A DNA stretch of 41,708 nt from Levilactobacillus namurensis DSM 19117 (GCF_001434785.1 NZ_AZDT01000066.1:1-41708), one strand, 5' to 3'; numbered from the stretch's first letter, positions 30,301 through 41,562 are shown. Made by a program: numbers and translations. Notes: generated by a model from the sequence alone, not told the origin.

Positions 30301-32862
30301 TTAATGATTGTCTGGTGCGTCTGGTGCGTCTGGTGTATCGGTCGTCGATGCTGGTGAATCGGCTGGTGCCGTGGCTTCATCTGTTGAAGTCTCCGCGTCA
30401 CTGGCGTCATCTCCCGAATCGTCTTCCTTAGCCACCTTCGCCATGGTCGCGACTACAGCGTCGTCGTTCAACCGAATCAAGTGGACCCCTAGAGTGGCCC
30501 GACCGGTCTCGGATACGTCCGCAATGCTGAAGCGAATCATGACCCCTTTGTTGGTGATCAACATGATGTCTTCATCACCATCAACGGTGGTCAGCCCCGC
30601 TAACGGTCCGTTCTTGGCGGACACGTTCACGGTCTTGATGCCTTTACCGCCCCGACCCTTGATTGGGTATTCAGCGGCGGCCGTTTGTTTCCCATACCCC
30701 TTTTCGGAGATGACAAACACCCGACTGTCCGGCTTCAAGACACTGGCACCGATAACGTAGTCGTTCTCCCGTAACCGGATCCCACGGACCCCAGTCGCCG
30801 AACGACCCATGGACCGTACGTCTTGCGCCGCAAAGCTGACGGCGTACCCCAAGTGGGTCCCGATGATCATATTGGCGTCATCCTTGATGATCGCCACGTT
30901 CATCAGTTCGTCGCCGTCCTTTAAGTTCAGCGCCTTCAGCCCGTTGCTCCGGATGTTGGCGAACTCGTCTACTGGCGTCCGCTTGACGGTTCCGTGAACC
31001 GTGGTGAAGAACAGGTCCATATCGGCGTTTTGACCCGGATTGGCCACGTTGATCACCGCTTGAACGTGTTCGTCAGTGTTGATCCCCAGCAAGTTGATCA
31101 CGGGAATCCCCTTGGCTGACCGTCCGTATTCCGGAATCTCGTAACCCTTCATCCGGTAGACCTTCCCAGTGTTGGTAAAGAACAGGAGCATGTCGTGCGT
31201 GGAGGTGGCGACTAAGTGTTCGATAAAGTCGTCATCGTGCACGCCCATCCCCTGAATCCCTTTACCGCCCCGGTTTTGGGCCTTAAATTCGGTGGTTGGC
31301 AACCGCTTGATGTAGCCGTTATGCGTCAAGGAGACCACCACGTCTTCTTCGGCGATCAAGTCTTCGTCTTCAAGACTCAAGACTTCGCCGACCATCAATT
31401 CCGTCCGCCGCTTGTCGCCGAACTTGTTCTGGATGTCGAGCAATTCTTCGTAAATGATGCCCTTTTGCCGGTCCTTCGACGCCAAGATTTCCTTGTAGTC
31501 TTCGATCGACGCTAACAGGTCTTTGTATTCCTTTTCGACCTTTTCCCGTTCCAGACCGGTCAACCGAACCAACCGCATGTCCAAAATGGCCTGTGATTGT
31601 TTGTCGGATAACGCGAAGCGGGTAATCAGTTCATTCTTAGCCACGTCGGCCGTCTGGGATTCACGAATGATCGTAATGATCTCGTCGATGTGGTCCAGGG
31701 CGATCCGCAACCCTTCCAGGATGTGGGCCCGGGCCTCCGCCTTCTTCAATTCGAAGGCCGTCCGCCGCCGGATGACTTCCATCTGGAATTCCAGGTAGTA
31801 CTGCAAGATGGCCTTTAAGCCCAGCACTTTCGGCGCACCATCAACGATGGCTAACATGTTGATCCCAAAGGAGGTCTGCATCAAGGTCATCTTGTACAAG
31901 TTGTTCAAGATGACTTCGGCACTGGCATCCCGGCGAACATCGATCACGATTCGCATCCCGGTCCGGTCGGATTCATCGTTGACATCGGTAATGCCTTCGA
32001 TACGTTTATCCCGGGCCAATTCGGCGATGCGTTCGATCAGCTTGGCCTTGTTGACCATGTACGGAATTTCCGTGGCCACGATGCGTTGCTTCCCGTTCTT
32101 TTCTTCTTCAATATCGACCTTCGCCCGTAAGGTGATGGTGCCCTTCCCGGTCTCGTAAGCCCGGCGAATGGCGGCCTTACCCATGACGATTCCCCCGGTT
32201 GGGAAATCTGGTCCCGGTAAGGCTTCCATCAGGTCCGCCAACGTCGCGTCAGGGTTGTTCATCAAGATGTGCAACGCACTGATGACTTCCGTCAAGTTGT
32301 GCGGCGGGATGTTGGTCGCCATCCCCACGGCGATCCCCGAAGCCCCGTTGACTAACAGGTTGGGGAACCGAGAGGGTAAGACCACGGGTTCGCGCTCACT
32401 GCCATCGTAGTTATCTTGATAATCAATCGTATCCTTGTTGATGTCCCGCAGCATTTCCAGCGCGATCTTACTCAACCGTGCTTCGGTATACCGCATGGCC
32501 GCGGCCCCGTCACCATCGACGGACCCGAAGTTCCCGTGACCATCTACTAGCATGTAGCGGTACGAGAAGTCCTGGGCCATCCGAACCATGGATTCGTAGA
32601 CCGCCGTGTCACCATGGGGATGGTACTTCCCTAAGACATCCCCAACCACCCGGGCTGATTTCCGGAATGGCTTGTCGGGCGTAATGCCCAGTTCATGCAT
32701 ATCGTATAAGATCCGCCGGTGAACGGGCTTCAACCCATCCCGCACGTCTGGCAACGCCCGTTGGACGATGACGCTCATCGCGTAGTCCAGAAAGGACGTC
32801 CGCATGGTCTTGGTCAGGTCCACGTCGGTGATCCGTTTGTTTTCAAAATCTTGATCAGCCAA
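30301..32862 (-). CDS. gyrA: DNA gyrase subunit A
   Basis: An 853-residue subunit that cuts and rejoins DNA during negative supercoiling. Catalytic Tyr125 is in [11 protein letters not shown]. The quinolone region reads [17 protein letters not shown], so the position of E. coli Ser83 is Thr86 and that of Asp87 is Glu90. The C-terminal beta-pinwheel carries the GyrA box [10 protein letters not shown]. The last 40 residues are an acidic, Pro/Thr/Asp-rich tail encoded by short DNA repeats. The start is a TTG at 32862 with GGAGGAT. It follows gyrB in the operon yaaA-recF-gyrB-gyrA. Confidence 0.98.
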   Translation of the reverse strand: MADQDFENKRITDVDLTKTMRTSFLDYAMSVIVQRALPDVRDGLKPVHRRILYDMHELGITPDKPFRKSARVVGDVLGKYHPHGDTAVYESMVRMAQDFSYRYMLVDGHGNFGSVDGDGAAAMRYTEARLSKIALEMLRDINKDTIDYQDNYDGSEREPVVLPSRFPNLLVNGASGIAVGMATNIPPHNLTEVISALHILMNNPDATLADLMEALPGPDFPTGGIVMGKAAIRRAYETGKGTITLRAKVDIEEEKNGKQRIVATEIPYMVNKAKLIERIAELARDKRIEGITDVNDESDRTGMRIVIDVRRDASAEVILNNLYKMTLMQTSFGINMLAIVDGAPKVLGLKAILQYYLEFQMEVIRRRTAFELKKAEARAHILEGLRIALDHIDEIITIIRESQTADVAKNELITRFALSDKQSQAILDMRLVRLTGLEREKVEKEYKDLLASIEDYKEILASKDRQKGIIYEELLDIQNKFGDKRRTELMVGEVLSLEDEDLIAEEDVVVSLTHNGYIKRLPTTEFKAQNRGGKGIQGMGVHDDDFIEHLVATSTHDMLLFFTNTGKVYRMKGYEIPEYGRSAKGIPVINLLGINTDEHVQAVINVANPGQNADMDLFFTTVHGTVKRTPVDEFANIRSNGLKALNLKDGDELMNVAIIKDDANMIIGTHLGYAVSFAAQDVRSMGRSATGVRGIRLRENDYVIGASVLKPDSRVFVISEKGYGKQTAAAEYPIKGRGGKGIKTVNVSAKNGPLAGLTTVDGDEDIMLITNKGVMIRFSIADVSETGRATLGVHLIRLNDDAVVATMAKVAKEDDSGDDASDAETSTDEATAPADSPASTTDTPDAPDAPDNH

Positions 32863-32936
32863 AATTTATCCTCCGTTCCTACCTACTGCCAGGGTTCCCT
32901 CAGAGTTGCCTGATGAACCCGTTACCGCACCCCAGA

Positions 32937-34883
32937 CTAGACGTCCAGGTCCGCGAAGGTGGCATTATCCTCGATAAATTCACGCCGGGGAGCGACCTTA
33001 TCGCCCATCAGCATGCTAAAGACTTGGTCCGCGTTGATGGCATCGCTGGCATCAACCCGTAAGAGCCGCCGGTTATCTGGGTTCATGGTGGTGTCCCAGA
33101 GTTGTTCCGCGTCCATTTCACCAAGCCCCTTGTACCGTTGAATCTGCGGCTTCGGCGAAGGTGATAATTGACCCAAGACTTCTTTCAATTCGTCATCGGA
33201 ATCGATGTAGCGTTGATACTTCCCTTGACGCACCCGGTACAGGGGTGGGCACGCGATGTAGACAAAGCCGGCGTCCAATAAGGGGCGCATGTACCGGTAG
33301 ATCAGTGTCAGTAACAGGGTCCGAATGTGGGCCCCGTCGACATCGGCATCGGTCATGATGATCAGCTTGTGGTAGTTGGCCTTGGCGACGTCAAAGTCGT
33401 CCCCAAAGCCCGTGCCCATCGCCGTAAACAACGACCGAATTTCTTCGTTCGCCAGGATCCGGTCCATCGAGGCCTTCTCCACGTTCAAAATCTTCCCCCG
33501 AATTGGTAGGATGGCCTGCGTCAGCCGCGAACGACCTTGCTTAGCCGACCCACCGGCGGAGTCCCCTTCGACGATGAACAATTCAGAGATCTTCGGGTCC
33601 TTGGAAGTGTTATCCGCCAATTTCCCGGGCAGGTTACTGATTTCCAGCCCGCTCTTCTTCCGCGTAACTTCCCGGGCCCGCCGAGCAGCGACCCGCGCTT
33701 TAGAAGCCACACTCCCCTTGTCCACGATCTTGTGGGCAATGTCGGGGTGTTCCATCAAGAAGCGCATGAAGTGGTCCGCGAACGTGTGGTCCACGGCCGT
33801 CCGGGCATCAGAGTTCCCCAGCTTAGTCTTGGTTTGACCTTCAAATTGAGGATCCGGGTGCTTGACGGAGACCACGGCCGTTAAGCCTTCCCGGACGTCA
33901 TCCCCGGTCAGGTTGGGCTCGTTATCCTTCATCAGCTTATTTTGCCGCGCGTAGTCGTTGATGACCCGCGTCAGCGCTCGTTTGAACCCTTCTTCGTGGG
34001 TCCCACCTTCGTAGGTGTGAATGTTGTTGGTAAAGGTCAACAGGTTGTTGTGGTAGTCGTCCGTATATTGCAGGGCCACTTCCACGGTAATCCCGTTTTC
34101 CATCCCTTCCACGTAGATTGGCGGTTCAAACAGCGTGGTTTTATTCTCGTTCAAATAGTCGACGTAGTGGCGAATCCCACCTTCATAGTGAAAATCATCT
34201 TCGGTGGGTTCGTCAGACCGGTTGTCCCGAATCGTGATCCGCAGCCCCTTGTTCAAGAAGGCCAGCTCCCGAATCCGGGTGGTCAGCGTCTTAATGTCGT
34301 ACGTCGTGGTTTCCCGGAAGATGTCCGGATCCGGCAAGAAGTGGACCTTGGTGCCGTGCTCTTCTTCGGGCAAGCCCTCCGCAATCACGTGCATCGGGGT
34401 CTTCACGTGGCCCCGGGTGAAGTCCATGGCATAGCGCTTTCCGTCCCGGGTGACCTCAACGTCCAATTCGACAGACAGGGCGTTCACCACGGAAGCCCCC
34501 ACCCCGTGGAGTCCACCGGAGACTTTATACCCGCCACCGCCGAACTTCCCGCCGGCGTGCAGGATCGTGAAGACCGTTTCCAAGGCGGGTTTCCCCGTCT
34601 TCTTTTGAGTATCGACGGGGATGCCCCGGCCGTTATCCGTCACGGTGATACTGTTATCCTTTTCGACCGTCACGTGAATCACGTCGGCGAATCCAGCTAA
34701 GGCTTCATCGATCCCGTTATCCACGATTTCCCAGACCAGGTGGTGCAGGCCTTGCGAACTGGTGGTCCCGATATACATCCCGGGACGCTTCCGGACCGCT
34801 TCCAGGCCTTCTAGGACCTGAATCTGGCTGGCGTCATATTCGCGGGCTTCTTCTTCTTTGGTTTCTTTTTCGTTTTCAGCCAC
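32937..34883 (-). CDS. gyrB: DNA gyrase subunit B
   Basis: A 648-residue ATPase subunit of gyrase. The GHKL ATP site has [17 protein letters not shown] and [15 protein letters not shown]. The transducer domain follows to about 400. The TOPRIM domain carries [13 protein letters not shown] and the metal-binding [10 protein letters not shown], and the C-terminal tail includes [15 protein letters not shown]. Length is normal. The start is a GTG at 34883 with a strong AAGGAGG. It lies 20 bases after recF. Confidence 0.98.
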   Translation of the reverse strand: MAENEKETKEEEAREYDASQIQVLEGLEAVRKRPGMYIGTTSSQGLHHLVWEIVDNGIDEALAGFADVIHVTVEKDNSITVTDNGRGIPVDTQKKTGKPALETVFTILHAGGKFGGGGYKVSGGLHGVGASVVNALSVELDVEVTRDGKRYAMDFTRGHVKTPMHVIAEGLPEEEHGTKVHFLPDPDIFRETTTYDIKTLTTRIRELAFLNKGLRITIRDNRSDEPTEDDFHYEGGIRHYVDYLNENKTTLFEPPIYVEGMENGITVEVALQYTDDYHNNLLTFTNNIHTYEGGTHEEGFKRALTRVINDYARQNKLMKDNEPNLTGDDVREGLTAVVSVKHPDPQFEGQTKTKLGNSDARTAVDHTFADHFMRFLMEHPDIAHKIVDKGSVASKARVAARRAREVTRKKSGLEISNLPGKLADNTSKDPKISELFIVEGDSAGGSAKQGRSRLTQAILPIRGKILNVEKASMDRILANEEIRSLFTAMGTGFGDDFDVAKANYHKLIIMTDADVDGAHIRTLLLTLIYRYMRPLLDAGFVYIACPPLYRVRQGKYQRYIDSDDELKEVLGQLSPSPKPQIQRYKGLGEMDAEQLWDTTMNPDNRRLLRVDASDAINADQVFSMLMGDKVAPRREFIEDNATFADLDV

Positions 34884-34903
34884 TGTCTAATCCTCCTTAC
34901 AGA

Positions 34904-36046
34904 CTACTCGTCTGACGCCTGGTCAGACGACTCATCGGCCACCACAGTTCCGGCACTGACGTGAAAGATCGTCGGGTCTTTGATCAGTTGGCGGGTGATC
35001 CCGCTCAGACTGGTGGTGGTAATAAACGTTTGCACTTTATCCTGAATCGCGGTCAGTAAATGGGTCTGCCGCGCATCGTCCAATTCGGACAGGACATCGT
35101 CTAGCAAGAGGACCGGGTACTCGCCGGTCTCTGCTTTCATCAGGTCAATCTCGGCCAGCTTCACGCTTAAGGCCGTGGTCCGCTGTTGCCCCTGCGACCC
35201 AAACGTCTGCACGTTCTTGTCGTTGACTTGAAAGTGCAGGTCGTCGCGGTGCGGGCCAATCAGCGTGGTCCCCTGATAAAGTTCCTTGGCTTGTTGCTTC
35301 TGGTAGAGCGCCGTGAGCGCCGCACAGATGGTCTTGGGATCATCCAGATCCTTATCGGCGACCTGTGTAGCGTAGCGAAAGGCTAGGGTCTCACGGTGCT
35401 GGGAGATCTCAGCGTGAATCGTCTGGGCCCAGTGCTCCAACTTGCGGAGCATCGTCAGCCGCTGGTAGATGATCTCCGCCCCATAGGCCGCGAGCTGATC
35501 AGACAGCACCCCCAAGAACAAAAGGTCGTGCTGCTGATGGTGCTGCAGATCCTTTAGGTACCGGTTACGCTGCTTCAACAGCGTGCGGTACTGACTCAGA
35601 TTGTACAAATAGCGCGGGTTCATCTGACCAAACTCCATATCCATGAAGCGCCGGCGAACCGTGGGCGCTCCCTTGACGATGGCTAAGTCTTCCGGCGCAA
35701 ATAAAATCACGTTGAGCTGACCCACATACTGTGACAACCGAGCCTGTTCAAGGTGATTGATCTTTGCGCGCTTCCCTTGACGTGAAAAAGTCAGCTCCAA
35801 CGGTGTCGTCCCACTGGCTTTGACCACTCGCCCGGCCAACTTGGCGGTCTTAGCCTCCCAGTTGATCAGGTCGTGGTCGTTCGCCGTCCGGTGGCTGCGG
35901 GTCAACGCCAAGGCGTAGATGGCCTCTAAGAGGTTGGTCTTGCCCTGGGCGTTCTCCCCCAAGAGGACGTTGATTCCCTTGCCAAGCTTCAGATCAGCCG
36001 CCGCGTAGTTTCGAAAATTTTGGAGCTGCAACTCTTGCAAATACAT
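34904..36046 (-). CDS. recF: DNA replication and repair protein RecF
   Basis: A 380-residue SMC-like ATPase that helps load RecA at single-strand gaps. Walker A is [13 protein letters not shown] near residue 35; the ABC signature region [22 protein letters not shown] and Walker [12 protein letters not shown] lie in the C-terminal half. The tail ([17 protein letters not shown]) is acidic. Its ATG overlaps the yaaA stop in the form TAATG, so the two are translationally coupled. Confidence 0.97.
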   Translation of the reverse strand: MYLQELQLQNFRNYAAADLKLGKGINVLLGENAQGKTNLLEAIYALALTRSHRTANDHDLINWEAKTAKLAGRVVKASGTTPLELTFSRQGKRAKINHLEQARLSQYVGQLNVILFAPEDLAIVKGAPTVRRRFMDMEFGQMNPRYLYNLSQYRTLLKQRNRYLKDLQHHQQHDLLFLGVLSDQLAAYGAEIIYQRLTMLRKLEHWAQTIHAEISQHRETLAFRYATQVADKDLDDPKTICAALTALYQKQQAKELYQGTTLIGPHRDDLHFQVNDKNVQTFGSQGQQRTTALSVKLAEIDLMKAETGEYPVLLLDDVLSELDDARQTHLLTAIQDKVQTFITTTSLSGITRQLIKDPTIFHVSAGTVVADESSDQASDE

Positions 36047-36273
36047 TATTCACCCTGCTTTGAGCGTATAAAAAATGATCCAGCATCGGGAACCAGGACT
36101 TCGTCGCCAGGGTACAGCTTACGACCACGCCGGTCATCCGGTTCGTCGTTGACTTTGACGGTGTTTTCCCGCAAGAACCACTTGGCTTGACCGCCGGTTC
36201 CAATAATGGATTCTTCTTTGAGCATCTGGCCTAATGTGATGTAGGGCGTCTCAATGAAAACCTCTTTTTTCAC
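36046..36273 (-). CDS. yaaA: S4-domain RNA-binding protein YaaA
   Basis: A 75-residue S4-domain protein of the YaaA family, always found between dnaN and recF in Bacillota. The S4 region reads [47 protein letters not shown] role at the ribosome or in RNA binding is assumed from the domain. The start is a GTG at 36273 after AAGGGG. A TATAAT box at 36308-36303 marks the promoter of the yaaA-recF-gyrB-gyrA operon. Confidence 0.95.
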   Translation of the reverse strand: MKKEVFIETPYITLGQMLKEESIIGTGGQAKWFLRENTVKVNDEPDDRRGRKLYPGDEVLVPDAGSFFIRSKQGE

Positions 36274-36677
36274 AATTTCACCCCTTCGTTTTCTTTACTT
36301 ATATTATACCCCTTTCAGGCTAAAAGTACAGCTGGACTCCTTGATTTTTGGCCTCTGAGGCCCCTTATGGCGTTTTTGATATTTTTGCCAAAAACTGGGT
36401 AAATCTGCTCAGAAATCAAAATAGCGTGATTAACGCCGATTTAGGGTGTTTTTAGGCGTTTTACCAGTCAATCATCCCCCAAATGGTCGGTGCGTGCGCA
36501 ATTAGTGTTCGGATTTCACATGCTGCGGCTAGCGTTACTCCCCCGCTTTCATCAGTTTTCACCGACGGAATTGGGTGAAAGTTAAATGGCGGGTGACGCC
36601 CGGTCGCGTCCCTGCTTCCGTAAATCGAATCACAGCCCCGAATCGTCTTTCAGGGTTGTCCTCACAAATTGCCCGCA

Positions 36678-36714
36678 AAAAAGCGTGGCCCCTACGACGG
36701 GACCACGCTTTGTG
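36678..36714 (-). terminator. dnaN terminator
   Basis: AAAGCGTGG pairs with CCACGCTTT around a loop, followed by a T-rich run (TTTTTTGCGGG) on the minus strand. Confidence 0.75.
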
Positions 36715-36728
36715 GTTTAACAGATTTA

Positions 36729-36754
36729 GGACTTTGTGAAATTTCACAAAGTCC
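36729..36754. repeat. 26-base perfect palindrome downstream of dnaN
   Basis: Two 13-base arms, GGACTTTGTGAAA and its exact complement, meet with no spacer. It begins 12 bases after the dnaN stop. With no loop it would be a poor terminator, so a protein-binding site or the first half of a tandem terminator is possible. Confidence 0.7.
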
Positions 36755-36766
36755 GGACATGGCATT

Positions 36767-37906
36767 CTAGAACGTCCGAACAGGCGTAATCAGCTGAATA
36801 AAGTTGCTGGTATCTTCCGTTGGGACCAACGTGAACGGCCGCAACGCTGAGGTGAAGGCCACCCGAATCACAGATTGGCCGAACGACCGTAGCGCGTCCT
36901 TCATGTAGTCGGGGTTGAACGAAATCTCTAAGTCTTCCCCGTCCAACGTCTTAGGCGTCAGGGCTTCTTCGACGTTCCCGACATCGGGAGAGTTACTGAA
37001 GATGGTGACCTGGTGATCGCTAGGCTTCAGGGTCAACTTAACCACGTTGTTCCGCGATTCGTGGGACAACAGGGAGGCCCGTTCAACGGCGGCTAGCAGT
37101 TCTGGCGCTTCGAATTCTACCGTAGTGGACGCATCCTTAGGAATCAAACGTGAGGTGTCGGGGTAGTTTCCTTCCAACAAGCGGGAGTAGAACGAGGTGT
37201 CACCTAATAAGAACAGGACTTGGTTTTCGGAGAATTGCATCTTCACGTCACTGTCGTCATCACCGATCATCCGGGATAATTCGGTCAGACTCTTACCGGG
37301 GATGATGACGTCGAACGCCGCGTTGCTTGGTGTTGGCAGTTCAATCTGCCGTTGACTTAACCGGTGACTATCCGTGGCGACCGCTAAGAATTGGTTGTCA
37401 GCCAAAACAAAGTGGACCCCGGTCAGGATCGGCCGGCTTTCTTGGTTGGAAACCGCGATGACGGTTTGGCTGATCAGTTCTTTGAAGACCGCGCCGGACA
37501 AGGTCACGGCATCGCCGGCATCCACTTCTGGCAGATGGGGATAGTTGTTGGCGTCTTGGCCGTTAATGTTGAAGGCCGCTGACCCGGACGTGATTTCTGT
37601 CTGGAAGCCGTCTTTAACGGAGACCGTCATGGTCTTTTCGGGCAGGCGCTTCACAATTTCGCTAAAGAAGCGCGCGGTTAATACGATCGAACCCGGTTCA
37701 TCGACCGTTAAGCCGATGTCGGGATCGTCCGACCGAATCAAGGTTTCAATGGAAATGTCGGCGTTGGACCCGGTCAAGAGTAAGCCGGTGTCACTGGCCA
37801 CAATCTTAAGGCCGGTTAGGATGGGAATCGTGGTCTTGGATGAGATCGCCCGCGAGACGTTGTTCAGTTCTTTGACGAACGCGGCACGGTTAATGGTAAA
37901 TTGCAT
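36767..37906 (-). CDS. dnaN: DNA polymerase III sliding clamp (beta subunit)
   Basis: A 379-residue ring-forming clamp with three repeated domains, starting MQFTINRAAFVKELNNV and ending in the pocket region VRTF that closes the last domain (IQLITPVRTF). The length fits the family. I start at the ATG at 37906, with AAAGGAGA 12 bases upstream; a longer frame overlaps the ribosome site. It is separated from dnaA by the oriC region. A terminator and a palindrome follow it. Confidence 0.97.
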   Translation of the reverse strand: MQFTINRAAFVKELNNVSRAISSKTTIPILTGLKIVASDTGLLLTGSNADISIETLIRSDDPDIGLTVDEPGSIVLTARFFSEIVKRLPEKTMTVSVKDGFQTEITSGSAAFNINGQDANNYPHLPEVDAGDAVTLSGAVFKELISQTVIAVSNQESRPILTGVHFVLADNQFLAVATDSHRLSQRQIELPTPSNAAFDVIIPGKSLTELSRMIGDDDSDVKMQFSENQVLFLLGDTSFYSRLLEGNYPDTSRLIPKDASTTVEFEAPELLAAVERASLLSHESRNNVVKLTLKPSDHQVTIFSNSPDVGNVEEALTPKTLDGEDLEISFNPDYMKDALRSFGQSVIRVAFTSALRPFTLVPTEDTSNFIQLITPVRTF

Positions 37907-38190
37907 GAGCTTCAACACTCTCCTTTAGATTTCTGGTGACGGTGGTTTAACTTAATTAAAAGAAAAAACAGTAGCCGTAGTAGCGCAGTGTATAGTGTGG
38001 ATAACTTTGAGAAACAGCCGGTAGCCTGGTTTATCCACCTGTGGATAACTTGTGGATAACTGGACCCGTTTGCCGGTGCTTATCCACACGCGCCGTGGTG
38101 TCCCCCGTCTATCATACACGACCTGGGCACAAAAAGACCGCCGAACGGTCGTTCAGGGGTAGATGGTGGCACTGAATTGTCACGAACGGA
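37907..38190. other. oriC, dnaA-dnaN part with unwinding element
   Basis: DnaA boxes: perfect at 37996-38004, 38040-38048, 38051-38059 and 38080-38088, one mismatch at 38031-38039. Read on the minus strand from the first box, a GC-rich step is followed by CTACTACGGCTACTG (37983-37969), which matches the DnaA-trio pattern that guides DnaA onto single strands, and then by the AT-rich unwinding element TTTTTTCTTTTAATTAAG (about 37968-37947). This is the expected opening site. Confidence 0.9.
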
Positions 38191-39540
38191 TTAGCGACGG
38201 AGTTCTTCTTTGAGGTCCGCGATGTTTTTCTGAAGTTCCGTATCCGTTTTGAGTGATGCGGCAATTTTATCGTACGCGTGAATCACGGTGGTGTGGTCCT
38301 TGCCGCCGAATTCGTTGCCGATACGGGGTAAGGAGGCGTCCGTGAGTTCCCGGGACAGGTACATGGCGATCTGCCGCGGAATCACGATGGTTTTCTTGCG
38401 TTTCTTCCCCTTGAGATCCTTGAGTGAGACGTGGAAGTAGTCGGCCACGCGGTCTTGAATCACGGGAATCGTGATAACGTCGCTGGTGTCGGCGAGGTTC
38501 AATCCCTTAAGGGCCTCCGCTGCCAGGTCAGTGGTGATCGGTTGACGCATCAGTTGGTGGTAGGCTTGGACTCGGGCCAAAGCCCCCTCTAATTCACGGA
38601 CGTTGGAATCAATTTGCCCGGCAATGTAGCTGAGCGTATCGTCGGGAATCTCGATGCCATCAGCGTCCGCCTTGTTCCGTAGAATGGCGATTCGCGTTTC
38701 GAGGTCGGGCGGCGTGATATCGACCGAAAGTCCCCAGGCAAACCGCGAAACTAAGCGGTCTTGTAGCTTGGGAATCTCGTTCGGCAGCCGGTCGGACGTC
38801 AGGACGATTTGCTTACCGTCGTCGTACAGTGTGTTAAAGGTATGGAAGAACTCTTCTTGCGTTCCTTCCTTATTAGCAAAGAATTGAATATCGTCAACCA
38901 GGAGTAAATCGACGTTGCGGTATTCCTGTCGGAACTGCTCCTGCGTGCGGGTCCGAATGGCATTGATAAAGTCATTGGTGAAGGCTTCACTGGTCACGTA
39001 TTTGATCTTAGTCTCGGGATGATCTTCCAGCATTTTGTTGCCGATGGCGTGCATCAAGTGGGTCTTCCCCAGCCCGACGCCCCCATAGAAAAACAACGGG
39101 TTATACATGACGCCCGGCTCCTCGGAGACCACTAATGCCGCGGCGTGGGCCATCTGATTGCCCTTGCCGATGACAAAGGTGTCAAATGTGTAGCGTGGAT
39201 TCAACGTGGTTTCCTTCATAAAAGTCGGGGTGGGTTCTGCGGCGTCGGTCGCGTTGGTGTGCCCACCGCGGGTCGCGGTCTGTTGTCGCTCGTCTTCTAG
39301 AATCAGATCCGGTTGAATGTCTTCATGGGTCGCTTCATATGCGTATTCGACGAGTTGCTGGTCTAGGTGTTGGTTAGTCCAGTAATCCCGGTGCAGGGGT
39401 GATGGAAGTTCCAACGTCAACTTGTTGCCGTCCAAGGAAATGGGCTTGGCGGTTTCGATCCAGGTCTTATAGGTGGTCGGTGAACTGTTTTGTTTGAACA
39501 ACTCTTCAATACTCGACCATAAAGTTGACATTTCTGGCAC
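38191..39540 (-). CDS. dnaA: Chromosomal replication initiator DnaA
   Basis: A 449-residue AAA+ initiator. Domain I (1-80) begins [13 protein letters not shown]; a linker rich in Thr and Gly follows. Domain III has Walker [10 protein letters not shown] (153-161) and Walker [10 protein letters not shown]; domain IV has the DNA-binding signature [15 protein letters not shown]. The start is a GTG at 39540, eight bases after AGGGGG; an ATG three codons later is the alternative. The promoter -10 (TACACT at 39621-39616, extended by TG) sits beside a DnaA box at 39638-39646, which fits autorepression. Confidence 0.98.
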   Translation of the reverse strand: MPEMSTLWSSIEELFKQNSSPTTYKTWIETAKPISLDGNKLTLELPSPLHRDYWTNQHLDQQLVEYAYEATHEDIQPDLILEDERQQTATRGGHTNATDAAEPTPTFMKETTLNPRYTFDTFVIGKGNQMAHAAALVVSEEPGVMYNPLFFYGGVGLGKTHLMHAIGNKMLEDHPETKIKYVTSEAFTNDFINAIRTRTQEQFRQEYRNVDLLLVDDIQFFANKEGTQEEFFHTFNTLYDDGKQIVLTSDRLPNEIPKLQDRLVSRFAWGLSVDITPPDLETRIAILRNKADADGIEIPDDTLSYIAGQIDSNVRELEGALARVQAYHQLMRQPITTDLAAEALKGLNLADTSDVITIPVIQDRVADYFHVSLKDLKGKKRKKTIVIPRQIAMYLSRELTDASLPRIGNEFGGKDHTTVIHAYDKIAASLKTDTELQKNIADLKEELRR

Positions 39541-40076
39541 TAGTGTATCCCCCTATTCGTTGTGATGAACTTACGCGTCAGAAAAAAATGACGTTCTGAC
39601 GGAAAACGTAGTTTCAGTGTAGCATGAAGAAAAAAAGTTTTCCACAGGGTGTTGAGGAGTCAATTCAATTGTTTCACAACCAGTTAATTAAGTTATCCAC
39701 AGGATGTTCGGAAGGTGTGGATAAAAATATTTAAATACAGTTATCAACAGGATTCTGTGGAGTATAAAAGGCTTAACACCAAGTGTTTCACAAGTTATCC
39801 ACAATTTGAACAGGAAATAAAAAGGCCTGATTAACACCCTGTGGAACAGTGGATAACTCGGCGGAAAAGTCCGGGATAACTTTTTCTGAGATTCTCAGTT
39901 ATCCACAGGCTCTGGGTATGAAACAAATTTTATTGGGGAGAAGTTTTTGGCGTAAATTCGAAGTTCTGGTTTTCATTGGCGGGATTTTATGCTAATATGT
40001 TCTAGAAATGCATTTAGTCTGTCCGAGTTTTTCGGACAACCAAGTCAAATACCAATTTTAAGGAGGTGTTTCTGAC
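39541..40076. other. oriC, part upstream of dnaA
   Basis: Non-coding. DnaA boxes: perfect at 39693-39701, 39716-39724, 39795-39803 and 39899-39907, one mismatch at 39638-39646, 39741-39749 and 39848-39856. AT-rich tracts lie between them (39721-39740). The dnaA promoter is at the left end and the rpmH promoter (TTTTCA, 17 bases, extended -10 TGCTAATAT at 39970-39998) at the right. A hairpin TGTCCGA/TCGGACA (40020-40038) lies in the rpmH leader. Confidence 0.9.
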
Positions 40077-40211
40077 ATGAAACGCACTTTCCAACCAAAG
40101 AAACGTCACCGTTCACGCGTCCACGGCTTCCGTAAGCGCATGAGCACGAGCAATGGCCGTCAAGTATTGGCACGTCGTCGCCAAAAGGGACGTAAAGTAT
40201 TGTCTGCATAG
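40077..40211 (+). CDS. rpmH: Large ribosomal subunit protein bL34
   Basis: A 44-residue, strongly basic protein: [18 protein letters not shown] at the start, [17 protein letters not shown] in the middle and KGRKVLSA at the end, the complete L34 pattern. The ATG has a perfect AAGGAGGTG about 11 bases upstream. It is the first gene of rpmH-rnpA-yidC and diverges from dnaA across oriC. Confidence 0.98.
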   Translation: MKRTFQPKKRHRSRVHGFRKRMSTSNGRQVLARRRQKGRKVLSA

Positions 40212-40345
40212 GCCGCTGATGGTTCAGTGGTCTTTTTATTTTATCTGAGTCGGTACTGGGACCCCAATGCCCCTCGGACTGTCGCACCAGTCAGCCGACT
40301 GGTAGCATGTTGATCATAGCGATCGTTAAATTTTGGAGATGCTCC

Positions 40346-40702
40346 ATGCGAAAATCTTACCGCATTAAGAAAGAAGCGGAATTTCAGCAAGTCTTTGAAA
40401 CCAGAAATTCAGTGGCTAACCGCCAATTTGTGGTGTATTCAATGGCTAAGCCGGGGCAACCGCATTTTCGGGTCGGGATTTCTGTCGGCAAGAAGATCGG
40501 TAACGCGGTTCACCGGAATTGGGTGAAACGGCGGATCCGGCAAAGTTTACTCGAATTAAAGCCTTACCTGAAGCAGGACGTGGACTTCCTAGTCATCGCA
40601 CGGCCCCGTGCCGATCAAATCTCGATGGCCGATGCTAAAAGCAGTCTGATCCACGTCTTAAAACTGGCAAAGTTGTTAGATTCCAACTATAGCGAGGAAT
40701 AA
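40346..40702 (+). CDS. rnpA: Ribonuclease P protein component
   Basis: A 118-residue basic protein that assists the RNase P RNA in trimming tRNA 5' ends. The start [17 protein letters not shown] and the RNR motif region [17 protein letters not shown] are characteristic. I start at the ATG at 40346 with TTTGGAG upstream; the longer frame lacks support. It lies between rpmH and yidC as in nearly all bacteria. Confidence 0.97.
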   Translation: MRKSYRIKKEAEFQQVFETRNSVANRQFVVYSMAKPGQPHFRVGISVGKKIGNAVHRNWVKRRIRQSLLELKPYLKQDVDFLVIARPRADQISMADAKSSLIHVLKLAKLLDSNYSEE

Positions 40703-40704
40703 CC

Positions 40705-41538
40705 GTGAAAAAGTACAAACGTACCCTAATGATGTTGGGCATTGTGAGTCTGGTGTTTATCCTTTCCGCTTGTAGTAATAAACCAATCACCAATCAAAGT
40801 ACGGGGATTTGGGACGGCCTGATCGTCTTGAACTTCTCGCGGGCGATTATCTGGTTGGCGCATTTCTTCGGCAATAGTTATGGTGCCGGGATTATCATGT
40901 TTACGATTATTATCCGGATTATCCTGATGCCATTGATGATCTTCCAAACGCGCAGCATGCGGAAGACTCAAGAGGTTCAACCCCAACTCAAAGCCTTACA
41001 AAAGAAATACTCGTCCCGTGACCGCGAGACGATGCAGAAGTTGCAAGCCGAACAGCAAAAGCTGTATTCGGAAGCTGGCATTAACCCAATGATGGGGTGC
41101 CTGCCAGCCATCGTTCAATTACCAATTATCTGGGCGCTCTATCAAGCCATCTGGCGGACGGAGATCCTACGTTCTGGTTCGTTCCTGTGGCTCCAATTGG
41201 GTCACAAGGACCCATACTTCATCCTGCCAATCTTGGCGGCTGTTGCGACCATGGCCAGTTCGTGGTTGACCACCAAGTCAGCCCCAGAAACCAGTTCGAT
41301 GAACACGATGATGGTCTTCGGGATGCCGTTAGTGGTCTTCTTTACGGCCCTGAACGTGCCATCGTCACTGTCGTTGTACTGGACGATCTCCTATGTGTTC
41401 CAAGTGGGCCAGACCCTCTTGATTCAAAACCCATGGAAGATCAACGCTGAACGGGCAGCTAAGGAACAGGAAAAGGCCAACCATGACCGTTCCATCCGTA
41501 ACGCGATCCGCAAAGCCAAGAAGAGTCGTCGGAAGTAA
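40705..41538 (+). CDS. yidC: Membrane protein insertase YidC (OxaA/SpoIIIJ-like)
   Basis: A 277-residue insertase. The lipoprotein signal ends in the lipobox ILSAC with Cys23. Five transmembrane helices follow; the first contains the groove arginine Arg71 (TIIIRIILMPLMIF). A basic C-terminal tail (KANHDRSIRNAIRKAKKSRRK) binds ribosomes. The start is a GTG two bases after the rnpA stop, with GAGGAA ahead. The usual partner gene jag does not follow directly; a terminator and a repeat copy come instead. Confidence 0.97.
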   Translation: MKKYKRTLMMLGIVSLVFILSACSNKPITNQSTGIWDGLIVLNFSRAIIWLAHFFGNSYGAGIIMFTIIIRIILMPLMIFQTRSMRKTQEVQPQLKALQKKYSSRDRETMQKLQAEQQKLYSEAGINPMMGCLPAIVQLPIIWALYQAIWRTEILRSGSFLWLQLGHKDPYFILPILAAVATMASSWLTTKSAPETSSMNTMMVFGMPLVVFFTALNVPSSLSLYWTISYVFQVGQTLLIQNPWKINAERAAKEQEKANHDRSIRNAIRKAKKSRRK

Positions 41539-41562
41539 TTCCAGTTATAAATGCATTTTGAG

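Larger units (their letters stand above)
36274..36766. other. Gap between dnaN and yaaA
   Basis: No gene in 490 bases. From the right: a 26-base perfect palindrome (36729-36754), a terminator (36678-36714), an AT-rich middle without recognisable signals apart from the short palindrome GGCCTCTGAGGCC, and the yaaA promoter (TATAAT, minus strand, 36308-36303). This break uncouples dnaN from yaaA-recF. Confidence 0.6.
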
